A stretch of 28,645 bases of DNA from JAHHUA01 sp036635475. GTDB lineage: Bacteria > Bacillota > Clostridia > Oscillospirales > Ruminococcaceae. How positions within the stretch are numbered: the first letter of the stretch is position 1; each line of letters opens with the position of its first letter. The stretch is taken from the NCBI GenBank assembly GCA_036635475.1, contig JAVWQH010000025.1, forward strand, positions 1-28,645. The letters run 5' to 3'. The notes under the pieces are model-generated. The model had not been told where the DNA came from and made no database searches. It was given only the letters and a program-made list of their open reading frames with translations. A program made the translations under genes and the position numbers. Shown piece after piece: positions 1-9,122 of the stretch.

Positions 1-23
1 TATTAAGCTAATTATCCCCTTGT

Positions 24-1070
24 TTATTTGCTATGGAATAGATATTGAGCAAATTCGGAATCAGGGCTGATAACTATTTTAGCACCACTATTTGGAAGAG
101 TTGCCTTATATGTTTCGATTGACTTGTAGAATTTGTAAAATTCAGGGTCTGCATTATATGCCTTGTTGAAAATTGCGGCAGCATCAGCATCGCCTTTACC
201 TCTAATTCTTTGAGCCTCAGCATTTGCTTCTGCTCTTAATTTAGCAGCTTCTTTGTCAGCGGTAGAGCGGATTTTTTGAGCCTCTTCCTTACCCTCTGAA
301 CGATATTGTCTTGCCATTTGCTCTCTTTCGGTTCTCATACGATTGAAAATATTTTCATTATTTTCAGTTGGAAAATCAGTTCGTTTAATCTGAATATCAG
401 CAACTTTAATTCCGTATGCGTGTAAAACCTTGTTAAGCTCTTCAGCATTGGTTGACAACATTTCTCCCACTAATTCTTTATTAGAAATAAGGTCGTGAGC
501 CGTAGTTAAACCAACTTTTTCATTCATTTTTGAATACATTAAATCCTCTATTCTTTGGTTAGCTGAATTAATAGTTTTCATAGTTATTTTGAATTTCACA
601 GGATTAATTATCCACCATTGAGCATTATTGTCAAGGATAATTTTCTTTTTATCCGATGTAATAACTTCCCTTGGCATTGTATCATATGTAATCAAGCGAT
701 TGTTGAATTTATCAACCTTTTCAATGAAAGGGATTTTCATTTTAATTCCTGCACCACGAGTGATTTTCATATCCTTAATGCTAGGGTCTTTGAGCAGGTC
801 ATCATATTCTTCATCAGTTAAATTATTAACGTCAATGCCTATAATTTCGTTAAAACGATATCTTACAGCATGTTCACTTTCATTAACTTGATAAAAACAT
901 TCAGATGATACCATTGAAATTGCTATTAAAATTATAATAACAATAAAAGACTTTTTAAAGTTTTTAGTGAATTTTGAAAAGCTTTCCTGACGTTGTCTTG
1001 CTTTTTCTTGGTCATATTGATATTTAGGTGGTTGTGGAGCTGTGTATGTAGATGTATTTTCTTCAAACAT
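24..1070 (-). CDS. hflC: HflC-like membrane protease modulator (SPFH/band 7)
   Basis: This 348-residue protein has a charged N-terminus of about 40 residues, one membrane segment (about 41-56), an SPFH/band 7 domain, and a long Ala/Glu/Arg-rich helical stretch (about 240-300) typical of HflC. Diagnostic pieces are GIKMKIPFIEKV, TYDTMPREV and the segment RMRTEREQMARQYRSEGKEE. HflC forms a complex with HflK around the membrane protease FtsH in E. coli and modulates its proteolysis; a similar role here is inferred. It lies 13 nt downstream of hflK, so the two are co-transcribed. The ATG at 1070 is preceded by the ribosome site AAGGAGGGG. The N-terminal cytoplasmic extension is longer than in enterobacterial HflC. 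Beyond the stop, a GGGG-containing purine run on the minus strand (14-21) may be the ribosome site of a further cistron outside the window. Confidence 0.88.
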   Translation of the reverse strand: MFEENTSTYTAPQPPKYQYDQEKARQRQESFSKFTKNFKKSFIVIIILIAISMVSSECFYQVNESEHAVRYRFNEIIGIDVNNLTDEEYDDLLKDPSIKDMKITRGAGIKMKIPFIEKVDKFNNRLITYDTMPREVITSDKKKIILDNNAQWWIINPVKFKITMKTINSANQRIEDLMYSKMNEKVGLTTAHDLISNKELVGEMLSTNAEELNKVLHAYGIKVADIQIKRTDFPTENNENIFNRMRTEREQMARQYRSEGKEEAQKIRSTADKEAAKLRAEANAEAQRIRGKGDADAAAIFNKAYNADPEFYKFYKSIETYKATLPNSGAKIVISPDSEFAQYLFHSK

Positions 1071-1083
1071 TATTTTCCCCTCC

Positions 1084-2001
1084 TTACTTCATATTGAAAA
1101 GTTTCATACCGTTTTGGTCGTCCATAATATAGATTTCAACGCCCTTCAAAACTTCTTGCAAAGCTTCGAGATACATTCTTGAACGAGTTACTTCAGTTCC
1201 GTTGAGATATTCCTCATATAGCTGTTCATATGCAGTTACAGATGCGTTAGCAGATTCAACACGATTGGTTGCATATGCCTGTGCCTCATTAGTTAAAGAG
1301 GCAGCCTCACCTCTTGCTGTTGGAATAACCTCGTTTTTATAGGCATTAGCCTCATTTATGTATGAGTTTTTATCTTCTCTTGCACCTGCAACATCTCTAA
1401 ATGCGGCATCGACTTCTTGAGGTGGGTTTACATCTTGAAGTTGAACTCCAACAATTTTAATTCCACATTCGTATTTGTCGCAAATTTGTTGTAAATCTTC
1501 TAATATTTCCGTTTGAATACCGGATTTATTCTCTGTCAAAGCCTCATCAAGAGTATGATTAGCAACAACTCTTCTGATTGTTGATTCAGAAACAGTCCTT
1601 AAAGTTCCATCAATATCGTCTACTCGGAACAAATAATCAGATGAGTTTTTTATTTGATATTGAATAATTGCTTCAACAATTGCAATATTCTCGTCACCTG
1701 TCAGCATTTTTGATGCTGTAAAATCATCAGAAAACTCCATTCCATCGCTGTTTTTTCCATCATCTACAGTAACAAAACCAAATTCCATACGATGAACACT
1801 GTTCACATCTATAATAGTTTTTTGGTCTACAAATGGGATTTTGAAGTTTATACCCGGATTGGCAATAGTATCAATATGCTTACCAAATCTTTGAATAACT
1901 GCCTCTTCTCCTGTGTTTATTGTGTAAATTGAATTTAGTCCAATTGAACCTAATGCAATCACTGCAATAACAAAAATTGTCATCATTTTTCCATTTTTCA
2001 T
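1084..2001 (-). CDS. hflK: HflK-like membrane protease modulator (SPFH/band 7)
   Basis: This 305-residue SPFH/band 7 protein has an N-terminal membrane segment (about 7-25) and the HflK signature segments: GEEAVIQRFGK, MLTGDENI, the region QYQIKNSSDYLFRV, and PPQEVDAAFRDVAGARED followed by an INEANAY/P-ARGEA helix. In E. coli, HflK and HflC assemble into a cage around FtsH in the inner membrane. Here hflK is first in the pair and hflC starts 13 nt after its stop, the usual order. It is shorter than E. coli HflK (about 420 residues) because it lacks the Gly-rich N-terminal cytoplasmic region. The ATG at 2001 is preceded by AAAGGGGGAT. No FtsH gene lies in the window, so the link to it is inferred from the family. 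Confidence 0.88.
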   Translation of the reverse strand: MKNGKMMTIFVIAVIALGSIGLNSIYTINTGEEAVIQRFGKHIDTIANPGINFKIPFVDQKTIIDVNSVHRMEFGFVTVDDGKNSDGMEFSDDFTASKMLTGDENIAIVEAIIQYQIKNSSDYLFRVDDIDGTLRTVSESTIRRVVANHTLDEALTENKSGIQTEILEDLQQICDKYECGIKIVGVQLQDVNPPQEVDAAFRDVAGAREDKNSYINEANAYKNEVIPTARGEAASLTNEAQAYATNRVESANASVTAYEQLYEEYLNGTEVTRSRMYLEALQEVLKGVEIYIMDDQNGMKLFNMK

Positions 2002-2035
2002 TAAATATCCCCCTTTTCTTATATATATTAATGAG

Positions 2036-2065
2036 AGTATATCACATTATTGACGATTTTGTTGA
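2036..2065 (-). promoter_or_regulatory. Possible sigma-A promoter of hflK-hflC
   Basis: On the minus strand a TCAACA -35-like element (2060-2065) is followed after 18 nt by TATACT (2036-2041), with a TG one base upstream of the -10 (extended -10). It lies about 35 nt before the hflK start codon. The -35 matches only 4 of 6 bases, so confidence rests on the extended -10. Confidence 0.4.
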
Positions 2066-2169
2066 ATTTTTTAAAATTTTTTATATTATTCACAAAAATT
2101 TAATCCTTCATATAATAATTCAAATTTTTGCTATGGAAGAAAATATTCACTAATAAACGTCTAAAATTG

Positions 2170-2198
2170 TTGAGTTATGGAGATAATTATGATAGAAT
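2170..2198 (+). promoter_or_regulatory. Possible sigma-A promoter of metG
   Basis: TTGAGT (2170-2175), a 17-nt spacer and TAGAAT (2193-2198), with an extended -10 TG at 2190-2191. It is about 50 nt upstream of the metG ATG. I found no T-box-like conserved sequence in this 248-nt gap, so metG appears to be driven directly. The rest of the gap (2066-2169) is AT-rich and I see nothing else in it. Confidence 0.45.
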
Positions 2199-2249
2199 TA
2201 AGTATTATTAGCCAATACATAATTATATATATGAATGGACGGGGATTAA

Positions 2250-4226
2250 ATGAAAGATAAATTTTATATTACAACCGCTATTGCCTACACTTCAAAAAAA
2301 CCTCATATTGGAAATATGTATGAGATTATCTTGACAGATGCAATTGCAAGATATAAAAGGCAACGTGGATATGATGTATTCTTTTTAACAGGTACTGACG
2401 AGCATGGACAAAAAATCGAGGAAATTGCCAATGAAAAAGGCATTACCCCTCAACAACATGTTGATGAAGTAGCAAAAGTAATCCGTGATATGGACGATTT
2501 GCTTGATTGCTCTTATGACGGATTTATTAGAACAACTGACGAGCAACACGAAAAAGTTGTTAAGCATATTTTCAAAAAGCTATATGAACAAGGTGACATT
2601 TATAAAGGCTCTTATGAGGGACAATATTGTATTCCTTGCGAATCTTTTTTCACAGAAAGTCAACTTGTAAATGGTTGTTGCCCTGATTGTGGTGCTGCTG
2701 TGCAAAAATCTTCCGAAGAGGCATACTTCTTCAAAATGAGTAAATATCAAGACAGATTAATTCAATATATTGAAGACAACCCAAACTTTATTGAGCCTGA
2801 ATCACGCAAAAAAGAAATGCTTAATAATTTTCTAAAGCCGGGACTACAGGATTTGTGCGTATCAAGAACCTCTTTCAAATGGGGTATTCCTGTTGATTTT
2901 GACCCTAAACACGTTGTATATGTTTGGATTGATGCACTTTCTAACTATATTTCAGCAATCGGCTATGATTTAGACAACCAAAGTGAACAATACAAAAAAT
3001 TATGGCCTGCTGACCTCCACGTGATCGGAAAAGATATTTTGCGTTTCCACACAATTTACTGGCCAATTATGTTGATGGCACTTGACCTGCCTTTACCTAA
3101 AAAAATACTTGGTCACCCTTGGCTATTATTCGGCGAGGACAAAATGAGCAAGTCCAAAGGCAATGTTATGTATGCAGACGATTTAGCAAAACTTTTTGGT
3201 GTTGACAGCATACGATATTATCTTTTGAGCGAAATGTCCTTTGCTCAAGATGGTTCAATCACACCTGAATCCCTTATCACAAGATATAATTCTGACCTTG
3301 CCAACACAATCGGAAACCTTGTCAACAGGACTGTTACTATGGCTAACAAGTATTTTGGCGGTGTTATTGCAGATAAAAACGTTTCTGATAGTTTTGACGA
3401 AGAATTAAAATCAACTTGTCTTGACACAGTTTCTAAATTCACAAAATCAATGGACAGTTATCACGTTTCAGATGCAACTGATGCAATAATGGAACTTGCA
3501 AGACGCAGTAATAAATATATTGATGAAACTATGCCTTGGGCATTGGCTAAAGATGAAACAAAAGCCGACAGACTCCAAACCGTTCTTTATAATTTAATTG
3601 AATCTATAAGATATATTGCTGTTCTGTTGAAGTCCATTACCCCTACAACCGCTGAGGAAATTTTACGTCAAATTAACTGCACTATTTCCGATTATGATTC
3701 ACTTCAAAAATTCGGTAGTGGCAATATTTCCAAAGTTGCTGATGCTGAAATTCTGTTTTCCAGAATTGATGAAAAAGAAATGACCGAGAAAATTCGTGAA
3801 ATTTATCCTCTTGTAATACCTCAAAAAGCTGATATTGAAAAGCCTAAAGCCGAAAAAGTAAAAAAAGAAAAAGCTGTTGAAGCAACTCCAGGCATTGCAA
3901 CACTTATCGACTTCGACGATTTTATGAAAGTTGAACTTCGTGTTGCAAAAGTTCTTGAATGTGAGCCTGTTCCAAAAGCTGACAAACTTCTTCAGTTACA
4001 GCTTGATGATGGCGAAAAAACAAGACAGGTAGTTTCGGGTATTCACACTTGGTATGAGCCACAGGATTTAATCGGCAAAAAAGTTATACTCGTTTCAAAC
4101 CTAAAATCTGCTAAGCTCAGAGGTGTTTTGTCTGAGGGTATGATTTTGGCGGCTGATGTAAGCGAAAACGATGTAAAGGTGCTTTTTGTTGATGACAGTG
4201 TCCCTTGTGGTGCAAAAATAAGATAA
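2250..4226 (+). CDS. metG: Methionyl-tRNA synthetase with C-terminal tRNA-binding domain
   Basis: This 658-residue class I synthetase charges tRNA-Met with methionine in the cytoplasm. The HIGH motif appears as PHIGN (18-22) and the second signature as KMSKS (298-302). Between them is a zinc knuckle with CxxC pairs at 127/130 and 144/147. An anticodon-binding helical domain follows, then a Lys/Glu-rich linker (about 525-550), then an EMAP-II/Trbp111-like OB domain (about 556-658, with FMKVELRVAKV and KLRGVLSEGM) that helps bind tRNA and dimerise. The length is normal for the form with this extra domain. A GGGGA ribosome site precedes the ATG. tatD follows 70 nt after the stop, the same pair as metS-yabD in Bacillus subtilis. 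Confidence 0.97.
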   Translation: MKDKFYITTAIAYTSKKPHIGNMYEIILTDAIARYKRQRGYDVFFLTGTDEHGQKIEEIANEKGITPQQHVDEVAKVIRDMDDLLDCSYDGFIRTTDEQHEKVVKHIFKKLYEQGDIYKGSYEGQYCIPCESFFTESQLVNGCCPDCGAAVQKSSEEAYFFKMSKYQDRLIQYIEDNPNFIEPESRKKEMLNNFLKPGLQDLCVSRTSFKWGIPVDFDPKHVVYVWIDALSNYISAIGYDLDNQSEQYKKLWPADLHVIGKDILRFHTIYWPIMLMALDLPLPKKILGHPWLLFGEDKMSKSKGNVMYADDLAKLFGVDSIRYYLLSEMSFAQDGSITPESLITRYNSDLANTIGNLVNRTVTMANKYFGGVIADKNVSDSFDEELKSTCLDTVSKFTKSMDSYHVSDATDAIMELARRSNKYIDETMPWALAKDETKADRLQTVLYNLIESIRYIAVLLKSITPTTAEEILRQINCTISDYDSLQKFGSGNISKVADAEILFSRIDEKEMTEKIREIYPLVIPQKADIEKPKAEKVKKEKAVEATPGIATLIDFDDFMKVELRVAKVLECEPVPKADKLLQLQLDDGEKTRQVVSGIHTWYEPQDLIGKKVILVSNLKSAKLRGVLSEGMILAADVSENDVKVLFVDDSVPCGAKIR

Positions 4227-4247
4227 GCTTTCTAAAGCTGATTTAAT

Positions 4248-4268
4248 GGGACACCCAACCAGTGTCCC
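4248..4268 (+). terminator. Hairpin between metG and tatD, possible weak terminator or attenuator
   Basis: GGGACAC (4248-4254) and GTGTCCC (4262-4268) form a 7-bp GC-rich stem with a 7-nt loop, followed by TTAAAATTTT. The T run is interrupted, so the hairpin may only partly stop transcription into tatD, or may protect or process the mRNA end. Confidence 0.45.
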
Positions 4269-4296
4269 TTAAAATTTTACCAAAGGATAATTGTAT

Positions 4297-5064
4297 ATGA
4301 TTAAAAATATTTTTGATTCTCACGCTCATTATGATGATGAAGATTTTGATGAAGACCGCAATAAATTGCTTTTAAATATGGCTGATAATGGCATTGAATA
4401 TATTCTAAATGCCTCCAGCGACATTGTTTCAAGCAGAAATTCCGTTGATTTAGCGGAAAAATGCCCCTTTATTTTTGCCGCAGTAGGAGTTCACCCACAA
4501 TCTGCTCAAACTTATTCTGACGAAATTGAGGCTGAACTGATTGAACTTTCAAAGCTCAAAAAAGTTGTTGCTGTGGGAGAAATCGGACTTGACTATCATT
4601 ATGACGATACAAATAAAATCTTCCAACTTATCGCCTTTGAAAAGCAACTGCTATTGGCTGATGAACTTGATTTACCTGTTATTATCCACAGTCGTGATGC
4701 AACCGAGGATACATTATCTTTGCTCAAAAAATATAAGCCCAGAGGAGTTGTACACTGCTTTTCAGGGTCAGCGGAAACAGCGGCAGAAATTATTAAGCTT
4801 GGAATGTACATCGGCTTTACAGGCGTAATTACGTTCAAAAATGCTAAACGTGCAATTGAGGCAGCAAAAATTATCCCCCTTGACAAACTTTTAGTGGAAA
4901 CCGACTGCCCATATATGGCACCTGTTCCTTTTAGAGGTGAACGTTGCAATTCAACAATGCTCCAGTCAACCCTTGAAAAACTGGCGGAAATCAAAGAAAT
5001 CTCGCCACAAGACCTTGCAAATATTACAAATACCAATGCAAAAAAACTTTTTAAAATTTTTTGA
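4297..5064 (+). CDS. tatD: TatD family metal-dependent DNase
   Basis: This protein of about 255 residues belongs to the TatD/YcfH/YabD amidohydrolase-fold family of metal-dependent deoxyribonucleases. Visible metal-site motifs are DSHAHYDDEDF near the N-terminus, GEIGLDYHYD, PVIIHSRDA, VVHCFSG and ETDCPYMAP. Together they supply the His, Glu and Asp ligands. The ATG at 4297 is chosen over an in-frame TTG at 4291, because the AAAGGA ribosome site (4282-4287) would be only 3 nt from the TTG but 9 nt from the ATG. It lies directly downstream of metG, a pairing common in Bacillota. Family members act on DNA ends and in nucleic-acid quality control; the exact cellular substrate cannot be read from the sequence. 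Confidence 0.93.
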   Translation: MIKNIFDSHAHYDDEDFDEDRNKLLLNMADNGIEYILNASSDIVSSRNSVDLAEKCPFIFAAVGVHPQSAQTYSDEIEAELIELSKLKKVVAVGEIGLDYHYDDTNKIFQLIAFEKQLLLADELDLPVIIHSRDATEDTLSLLKKYKPRGVVHCFSGSAETAAEIIKLGMYIGFTGVITFKNAKRAIEAAKIIPLDKLLVETDCPYMAPVPFRGERCNSTMLQSTLEKLAEIKEISPQDLANITNTNAKKLFKIF

Positions 5065-5083
5065 AAAAAAGTCGAAATAAGTG

Positions 5084-5112
5084 TTGACAAATATCAAATC
5101 CAATGATATAAT
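5084..5112 (+). promoter_or_regulatory. Consensus sigma-A promoter of tRNA-Lys
   Basis: TTGACA (5084-5089), a 17-nt spacer and TATAAT (5107-5112) match both sigma-A hexamers perfectly. It starts 19 nt after the tatD stop and lies 22 nt before the tRNA, as expected for a strong stable-RNA promoter. Confidence 0.92.
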
Positions 5113-5134
5113 AACAAAGTCGTCAAAACGAGAT

Positions 5135-5210
5135 GAACCATTAGCTCAGCTGGCAGAGCATTTGATTTTTAATCAAAGGGTCCGGAGTTCGAGCCTCCGA
5201 TGGTTCACCA
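5135..5210 (+). tRNA. tRNA-Lys, anticodon TTT
   Basis: The 76-nt sequence folds as a complete cloverleaf. The acceptor GAACCAT pairs with ATGGTTC, then comes discriminator A and an encoded CCA. The D stem is GCTC/GAGC, the anticodon stem TTTGA/TCAAA with loop TTTTTAA (anticodon TTT), and the T arm is CGGAG-TTCGAGC-CTCCG. It is a stand-alone gene with its own promoter and terminator. Confidence 0.97.
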
Positions 5211-5230
5211 AACGATTTAGTTATGATTAG

Positions 5231-5260
5231 AAAAGAGCCTACTTTTTTGTAGGCTCTTTT
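5231..5260 (+). terminator. Rho-independent terminator after tRNA-Lys
   Basis: A 12-bp perfect stem (5231-5242 with 5249-5260, core AGAGCCTAC/GTAGGCTCT) has a loop of six T and ends in TTTT. The flanking A and T runs mean it could work in both directions. Confidence 0.88.
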
Positions 5261-5291
5261 CTGATTATTAGGATAAATATTTGAATGTTAA

Positions 5292-5328
5292 AAAGGTGCA
5301 GTGATTAAAATATAATCACTGCACCTTT
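5292..5328 (-). terminator. Terminator of secA
   Basis: A perfect 16-bp stem (5292-5307 with 5313-5328) has a 5-nt loop. On the minus strand the stem runs straight into a TTTTT tract, about 60 nt after the secA stop codon. On the plus strand the T run is shorter, so its main role is ending secA transcription. Confidence 0.85.
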
Positions 5329-5387
5329 ATTATTATGCTCTTTTGTCTACAGTCTGCATTGAATTTTTCGCATAAGTTTATACTTAA

Positions 5388-8126
5388 TTATGCGTCTTTA
5401 CCACAGCACTTTTTGTATTTTTTGCCACTGCCACATGGACATAGGTCATTTCTTCCAACTTTTTTTCCAACCTTTACAGGTGTGTTTTCAATTGTTCCAT
5501 CACCATGTGAGGCAATAATATTTTTAGGTTCTTCTCTTTTAAGAGTTGGTTGTTCCTTAACTCTTATTTCAACTCTCAAAAGGTCTTTTACTGTATCTTC
5601 ACAAATTAGTGAAATCATTTCATCGAACATTTCAAAACCCTCATGTGTGTATTCAACAACAGGGTCCTTTTGTCCATATGAACGCAAATAAATACCTCTT
5701 TTGAGTTCTTCCATTGCATCAATATGGTCCATCCACTTTTCGTCAACTTTTCTAAGCAAAATAATTCGCTCAAGTTCACGCATAATATCTGAACCAATAC
5801 GTTCTTCTTTAGCTTGGTAAAGTGCAGCTATTCTATTTTTCAAATACTCTTTGAAATCATCTTTTTTCTTATCATTAAGTTGTTCATCTGTCATTCTAAA
5901 CTCTTGATTGCTAACAGCCCAATCAAGGAAGAACGTTCTCAATGCGGCAATATCCCAGTTTTCACGTTGGTTATCATCTGGAAGATATAAGTCAACTGCT
6001 GCATCAACAACATCGCCAACCATCTTTTTGATAATGTCAAAAATGTTTTCACCGTCAAGAACTCTTCTGCGTTGTCCGTATATAATTTCACGTTGTTTAT
6101 TCATAACATCGTCAAATTGCAAAACGCTCTTTCTTGTTCCATAGTTTCTGCCCTCAACTTTTCTTTGAGCAGTTTCAATGGAATTTGAAAGCATTTTTGC
6201 TTCAATTGGCATATCTTCATCAATTTTAAGGTTGTTCATCATAGACTCAAGACGTTCACCGCCAAATAAACGCATTAATTCGTCTTGAAGTGATAGGAAG
6301 AACTTTGTTTCACCTGGGTCACCCTGACGTCCTGCACGACCCCTTAACTGGTTATCAATACGTCTTGATTCGTGACGTTCTGTACCAATAATGAAAAGTC
6401 CGCCGGCTTCACAAACTTTTTTAGCCTCAACGTCAATTGTTTCCTTGAATTTATTTTCAAGCTCTCTGAAAGTTTTTCTTGCTGTGATAATTTCTTCATC
6501 ATTTGTGTCAGCATAGCTTGTTGCATCATAAATCAGCTCATCGGTCATTCCCATTTTTCTCATTTGAGCTTTAGCCAAAAATTCCGCATTACCGCCTAGC
6601 ATAATATCAGTACCACGTCCAGCCATATTTGTTGCAATAGTAACAGCACCGTATTTACCGGCTTGAGCAACAATTTCAGCTTCTTTTTCGTGATATTTAG
6701 CATTCAAAACTTCGTGTTTAATGCCCCTGCGTTTAAGCATATTAGAAATATTTTCAGATTTATCTATTGAGATTGTACCAACCAAAACAGGCTGTCCTTT
6801 TGCGTGACATTCTTCTACTTGCTCGCAAATTGCCTTGTATTTTGCTGCTTCAGTCTTATAGATGCTGTCTTCCCTATCATTTCTCATAATCGGCATATTT
6901 GTTGGAATTTCAATAACATCAAGCTTATATATTTCTCTGAACTCATTATCTTCCGTCATAGCAGTACCTGTCATACCGGAAAGTTTATTGTACATTCTGA
7001 AATAGTTTTGGAATGTGATTGTTGCCAAAGTTTTGCTTTCTTTTTGAACATCAACATTTTCCTTAGCTTCAATAGCTTGGTGCAAACCTTCGTTATAACG
7101 TCTGCCTATCATCAAACGACCTGTAAATTCATCTACAATAATGATTTCGCCCTCATTAACAACGTAGTCAACATCTCTTACCATAATTCCATTAGCTCTG
7201 ATAGCTTGGTTAACATGATGAGAAATAGTGGAGTTTTCAGGGTCAGTCAGATTTTCTATATTAAAGTATTGTTCAGCTTTCTCAACTCCTCTGGCAGTTA
7301 GAGTTGCTCTTTTGCCTTTTTCATCAATAACATAATCTGCATCAACATCATCATTAAGTTCTTTATCATTTGTTTCCTTAATTTTAATATATTGAAGTCC
7401 TTTTGCAAATTTGTCTGCGATTTTATAAAGGTCAGTTGATTTTTCTCCGGGTTGAGAAATAATCAAAGGTGTTCTTGCCTCATCAATAAGGATTGAGTCA
7501 ACTTCATCGACAATTGCAAAGCTATGTTTTCTTTGAACAAGATTTTCTTTATAGCTAACCATATTATCACGAAGATAATCAAAGCCAAATTCGTTATTTG
7601 TACCATATGTGATATCAGCATCATATGCCTTGCGTTTTGCATCATTTTCCATTCCGCTGATATTAAGTCCTATTGAAAGACCCATAAAACGATAAATCTT
7701 GCCCATAGATTCAGATTGATATTTTGCAAGATAATCGTTGACTGTTACAACATGAACGCCATTACCTGTCAATGCGTTTAAATAAGCAGGAAGAGTTGCA
7801 ACCAAAGTTTTACCCTCACCTGTACGCATTTCTGCAATACGTCCTTGATGCAAAACAATACCACCGATAACTTGAACAGGGAATGGTTTCATTCCAAGAA
7901 CTCTCCACGATGCCTCACGACAAGCTGCAAATGCTTCTGGAAGAATATCGTCCATTGTTTCGCCATTCGCAAGTCTTTTTTTAAAATCGGGAGTGCAAGC
8001 TTTTAGCTCTTCATCTGTCATTGCTTGATATTTACTTTCTAAGGAAAGAACAATATCCTTAATAGGCTCAATCTTTTTTAATTCACGTTGTGAATATGAG
8101 CCAAAAACTTTATCTAACAAACCCAT
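5388..8126 (-). CDS. secA: SecA preprotein translocase ATPase
   Basis: SecA is the ATP-driven motor that pushes unfolded secretory proteins through SecYEG. The 912 residues contain Walker A GEGKT (103-107), the DEVD box (207-210, in VDEVDSILIDEARTPL), the pre-protein crosslinking region, the second nucleotide-binding fold with ATNMAGRGTDI and QLRGRAGRQGD, the helical scaffold and wing domains, and a C-terminal zinc tail with Cys 896, 898, 907 and 908 (CPCGSGKK...CC). That tail binds SecB or ribosomes in other species. The length and order fit a main SecA1 rather than an accessory SecA2. The ATG at 8126 is preceded by AGAGGTGA. The gene is monocistronic, with its own promoter and terminator. 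secG, another translocon part, lies at 22682. Confidence 0.98.
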   Translation of the reverse strand: MGLLDKVFGSYSQRELKKIEPIKDIVLSLESKYQAMTDEELKACTPDFKKRLANGETMDDILPEAFAACREASWRVLGMKPFPVQVIGGIVLHQGRIAEMRTGEGKTLVATLPAYLNALTGNGVHVVTVNDYLAKYQSESMGKIYRFMGLSIGLNISGMENDAKRKAYDADITYGTNNEFGFDYLRDNMVSYKENLVQRKHSFAIVDEVDSILIDEARTPLIISQPGEKSTDLYKIADKFAKGLQYIKIKETNDKELNDDVDADYVIDEKGKRATLTARGVEKAEQYFNIENLTDPENSTISHHVNQAIRANGIMVRDVDYVVNEGEIIIVDEFTGRLMIGRRYNEGLHQAIEAKENVDVQKESKTLATITFQNYFRMYNKLSGMTGTAMTEDNEFREIYKLDVIEIPTNMPIMRNDREDSIYKTEAAKYKAICEQVEECHAKGQPVLVGTISIDKSENISNMLKRRGIKHEVLNAKYHEKEAEIVAQAGKYGAVTIATNMAGRGTDIMLGGNAEFLAKAQMRKMGMTDELIYDATSYADTNDEEIITARKTFRELENKFKETIDVEAKKVCEAGGLFIIGTERHESRRIDNQLRGRAGRQGDPGETKFFLSLQDELMRLFGGERLESMMNNLKIDEDMPIEAKMLSNSIETAQRKVEGRNYGTRKSVLQFDDVMNKQREIIYGQRRRVLDGENIFDIIKKMVGDVVDAAVDLYLPDDNQRENWDIAALRTFFLDWAVSNQEFRMTDEQLNDKKKDDFKEYLKNRIAALYQAKEERIGSDIMRELERIILLRKVDEKWMDHIDAMEELKRGIYLRSYGQKDPVVEYTHEGFEMFDEMISLICEDTVKDLLRVEIRVKEQPTLKREEPKNIIASHGDGTIENTPVKVGKKVGRNDLCPCGSGKKYKKCCGKDA

Positions 8127-8201
8127 TTATTTCACCTCTAAATTTATTTTCATGCCATAATTTCTAAAATGTATACTACACCACTATAGATTAACATTAC
8201 T

Positions 8202-8230
8202 ATTTTACAATGTGTTGTCCCATTTGTCAA
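8202..8230 (-). promoter_or_regulatory. Sigma-A promoter of secA
   Basis: On the minus strand TTGACA (8225-8230), a 17-nt spacer and TAAAAT (8202-8207): a perfect -35 and a 5/6 -10 with ideal spacing. This leaves a leader of roughly 70 nt before the secA ATG, in which I see no riboswitch-like structure. Confidence 0.8.
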
Positions 8231-8309
8231 ATACATTACTGCACTTTTACTAATAAATTTGCGTTTAAATAATAAATAATCTTTCTAACTACCAATTTTC
8301 AAAAAAATA

Positions 8310-8318
8310 TGCTATACT
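8310..8318 (+). promoter_or_regulatory. Possible extended -10 promoter of the methyltransferase-rsmI pair
   Basis: TATACT (8313-8318) with TG at 8310-8311 forms an extended -10 element about 44 nt before the TTG start. No good -35 is visible at 17 nt, so the call is tentative. Confidence 0.4.
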
Positions 8319-8361
8319 TTTATATAAAAACTAGATTATTTATAATAGTGGGGGGTTAATT

Positions 8362-9093
8362 TTGGAATTTGAATATTCATTTGAAAAGCTTGGAAATGTT
8401 CTTGATATTTGCATAACCGATGACCACAAATTTGGTACAGATGCTTTTTTGCTCTCAAATTACGCCAATATCAAACGTAAAGATTTAGCTTGTGATTTAG
8501 GAACAGGCTGTGGAATTATCCCAATGCTTTGGTTTAGAAATCCCGAAAATGCTCCTAAATTTGCTTATGCAGTTGATATTCAAGAAAAAGCAATTGCTCA
8601 ACTGAATATCTCAATAGAAAAAAATAATCTTCAAAATAAGCTGAAAGCAATTTGCTGTGACTTAAAATATATCAGCGATAGTTCTCTTAAACTGGGAGAT
8701 TTTGACGTTGTCACCTGCAATCCACCATATAAAATTTGCGGAAGTGGAATTATCAGCGAAATGGACAGCGAAAAAATTGCTCGTCACGAAGTTATGTGCA
8801 GTATTAATGATGTAACCGATGCCGCTGGAAAACTACTTAAATTCGGTGGAAGACTTTGTATTTGTCAACGTCCCGAAAGATTATTAGATGTGCTTGAGGC
8901 TATGCGAAACAGCAAAATTGAACCAAAACGCATCAGATTTGTCCAAAAACTCGGTAATACTGCCCCTTGGCTATTTCTTGTTGAAGGGAAAAAAGGTGCA
9001 AAGCCTTTTCTTCAAGTTGAAAAGCCATTTATAATTCAAGATGAAAATGGAGATTTTTCTGACGAATTAAAAGATGTATATTTCAAATTTTAA
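8362..9093 (+). CDS. Class I SAM-dependent N6-adenine methyltransferase, YabB/TrmN6-like
   Basis: This 243-residue Rossmann-fold methyltransferase has SAM-binding motif I DLGTGCGI (45-52) and the catalytic NPPY motif (120-123), which marks methylation of exocyclic amino groups such as adenine N6. It matches the COG4123 family, which includes E. coli TrmN6 (A37 of tRNA-Val) and B. subtilis YabB. The substrate here is inferred to be RNA, probably tRNA. The start is TTG, supported by a run of six G (8350-8355) 6 nt upstream. rsmI follows 29 nt later, as in the B. subtilis yabB-yazA-yabC cluster, but the small GIY-YIG gene yazA is missing. Confidence 0.85.
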   Translation: MEFEYSFEKLGNVLDICITDDHKFGTDAFLLSNYANIKRKDLACDLGTGCGIIPMLWFRNPENAPKFAYAVDIQEKAIAQLNISIEKNNLQNKLKAICCDLKYISDSSLKLGDFDVVTCNPPYKICGSGIISEMDSEKIARHEVMCSINDVTDAAGKLLKFGGRLCICQRPERLLDVLEAMRNSKIEPKRIRFVQKLGNTAPWLFLVEGKKGAKPFLQVEKPFIIQDENGDFSDELKDVYFKF

Positions 9094-9122
9094 AATAATC
9101 TCATTTGGAGGTATTTATATAA

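Noticed and set aside
2086..2094. TTATTCACA, one mismatch from a DnaA box, in an AT-rich gap
   Set aside because: A single imperfect box without a cluster, dnaA or dnaN nearby; expected by chance in AT-rich DNA.
2002..2249. Possible T-box leader in front of metG
   Set aside because: No conserved T-box sequence, no anti-terminator/terminator pair and no T run before the start codon.
4599..5090. 163-codon minus-strand open frame over tatD
   Set aside because: Antisense to conserved tatD with no recognisable domain and no promoter or ribosome site.
6804..7301. 165-codon plus-strand open frame inside secA
   Set aside because: Antisense to a fully conserved secA region, Cys/Phe-rich composition, no ribosome site: a shadow frame.
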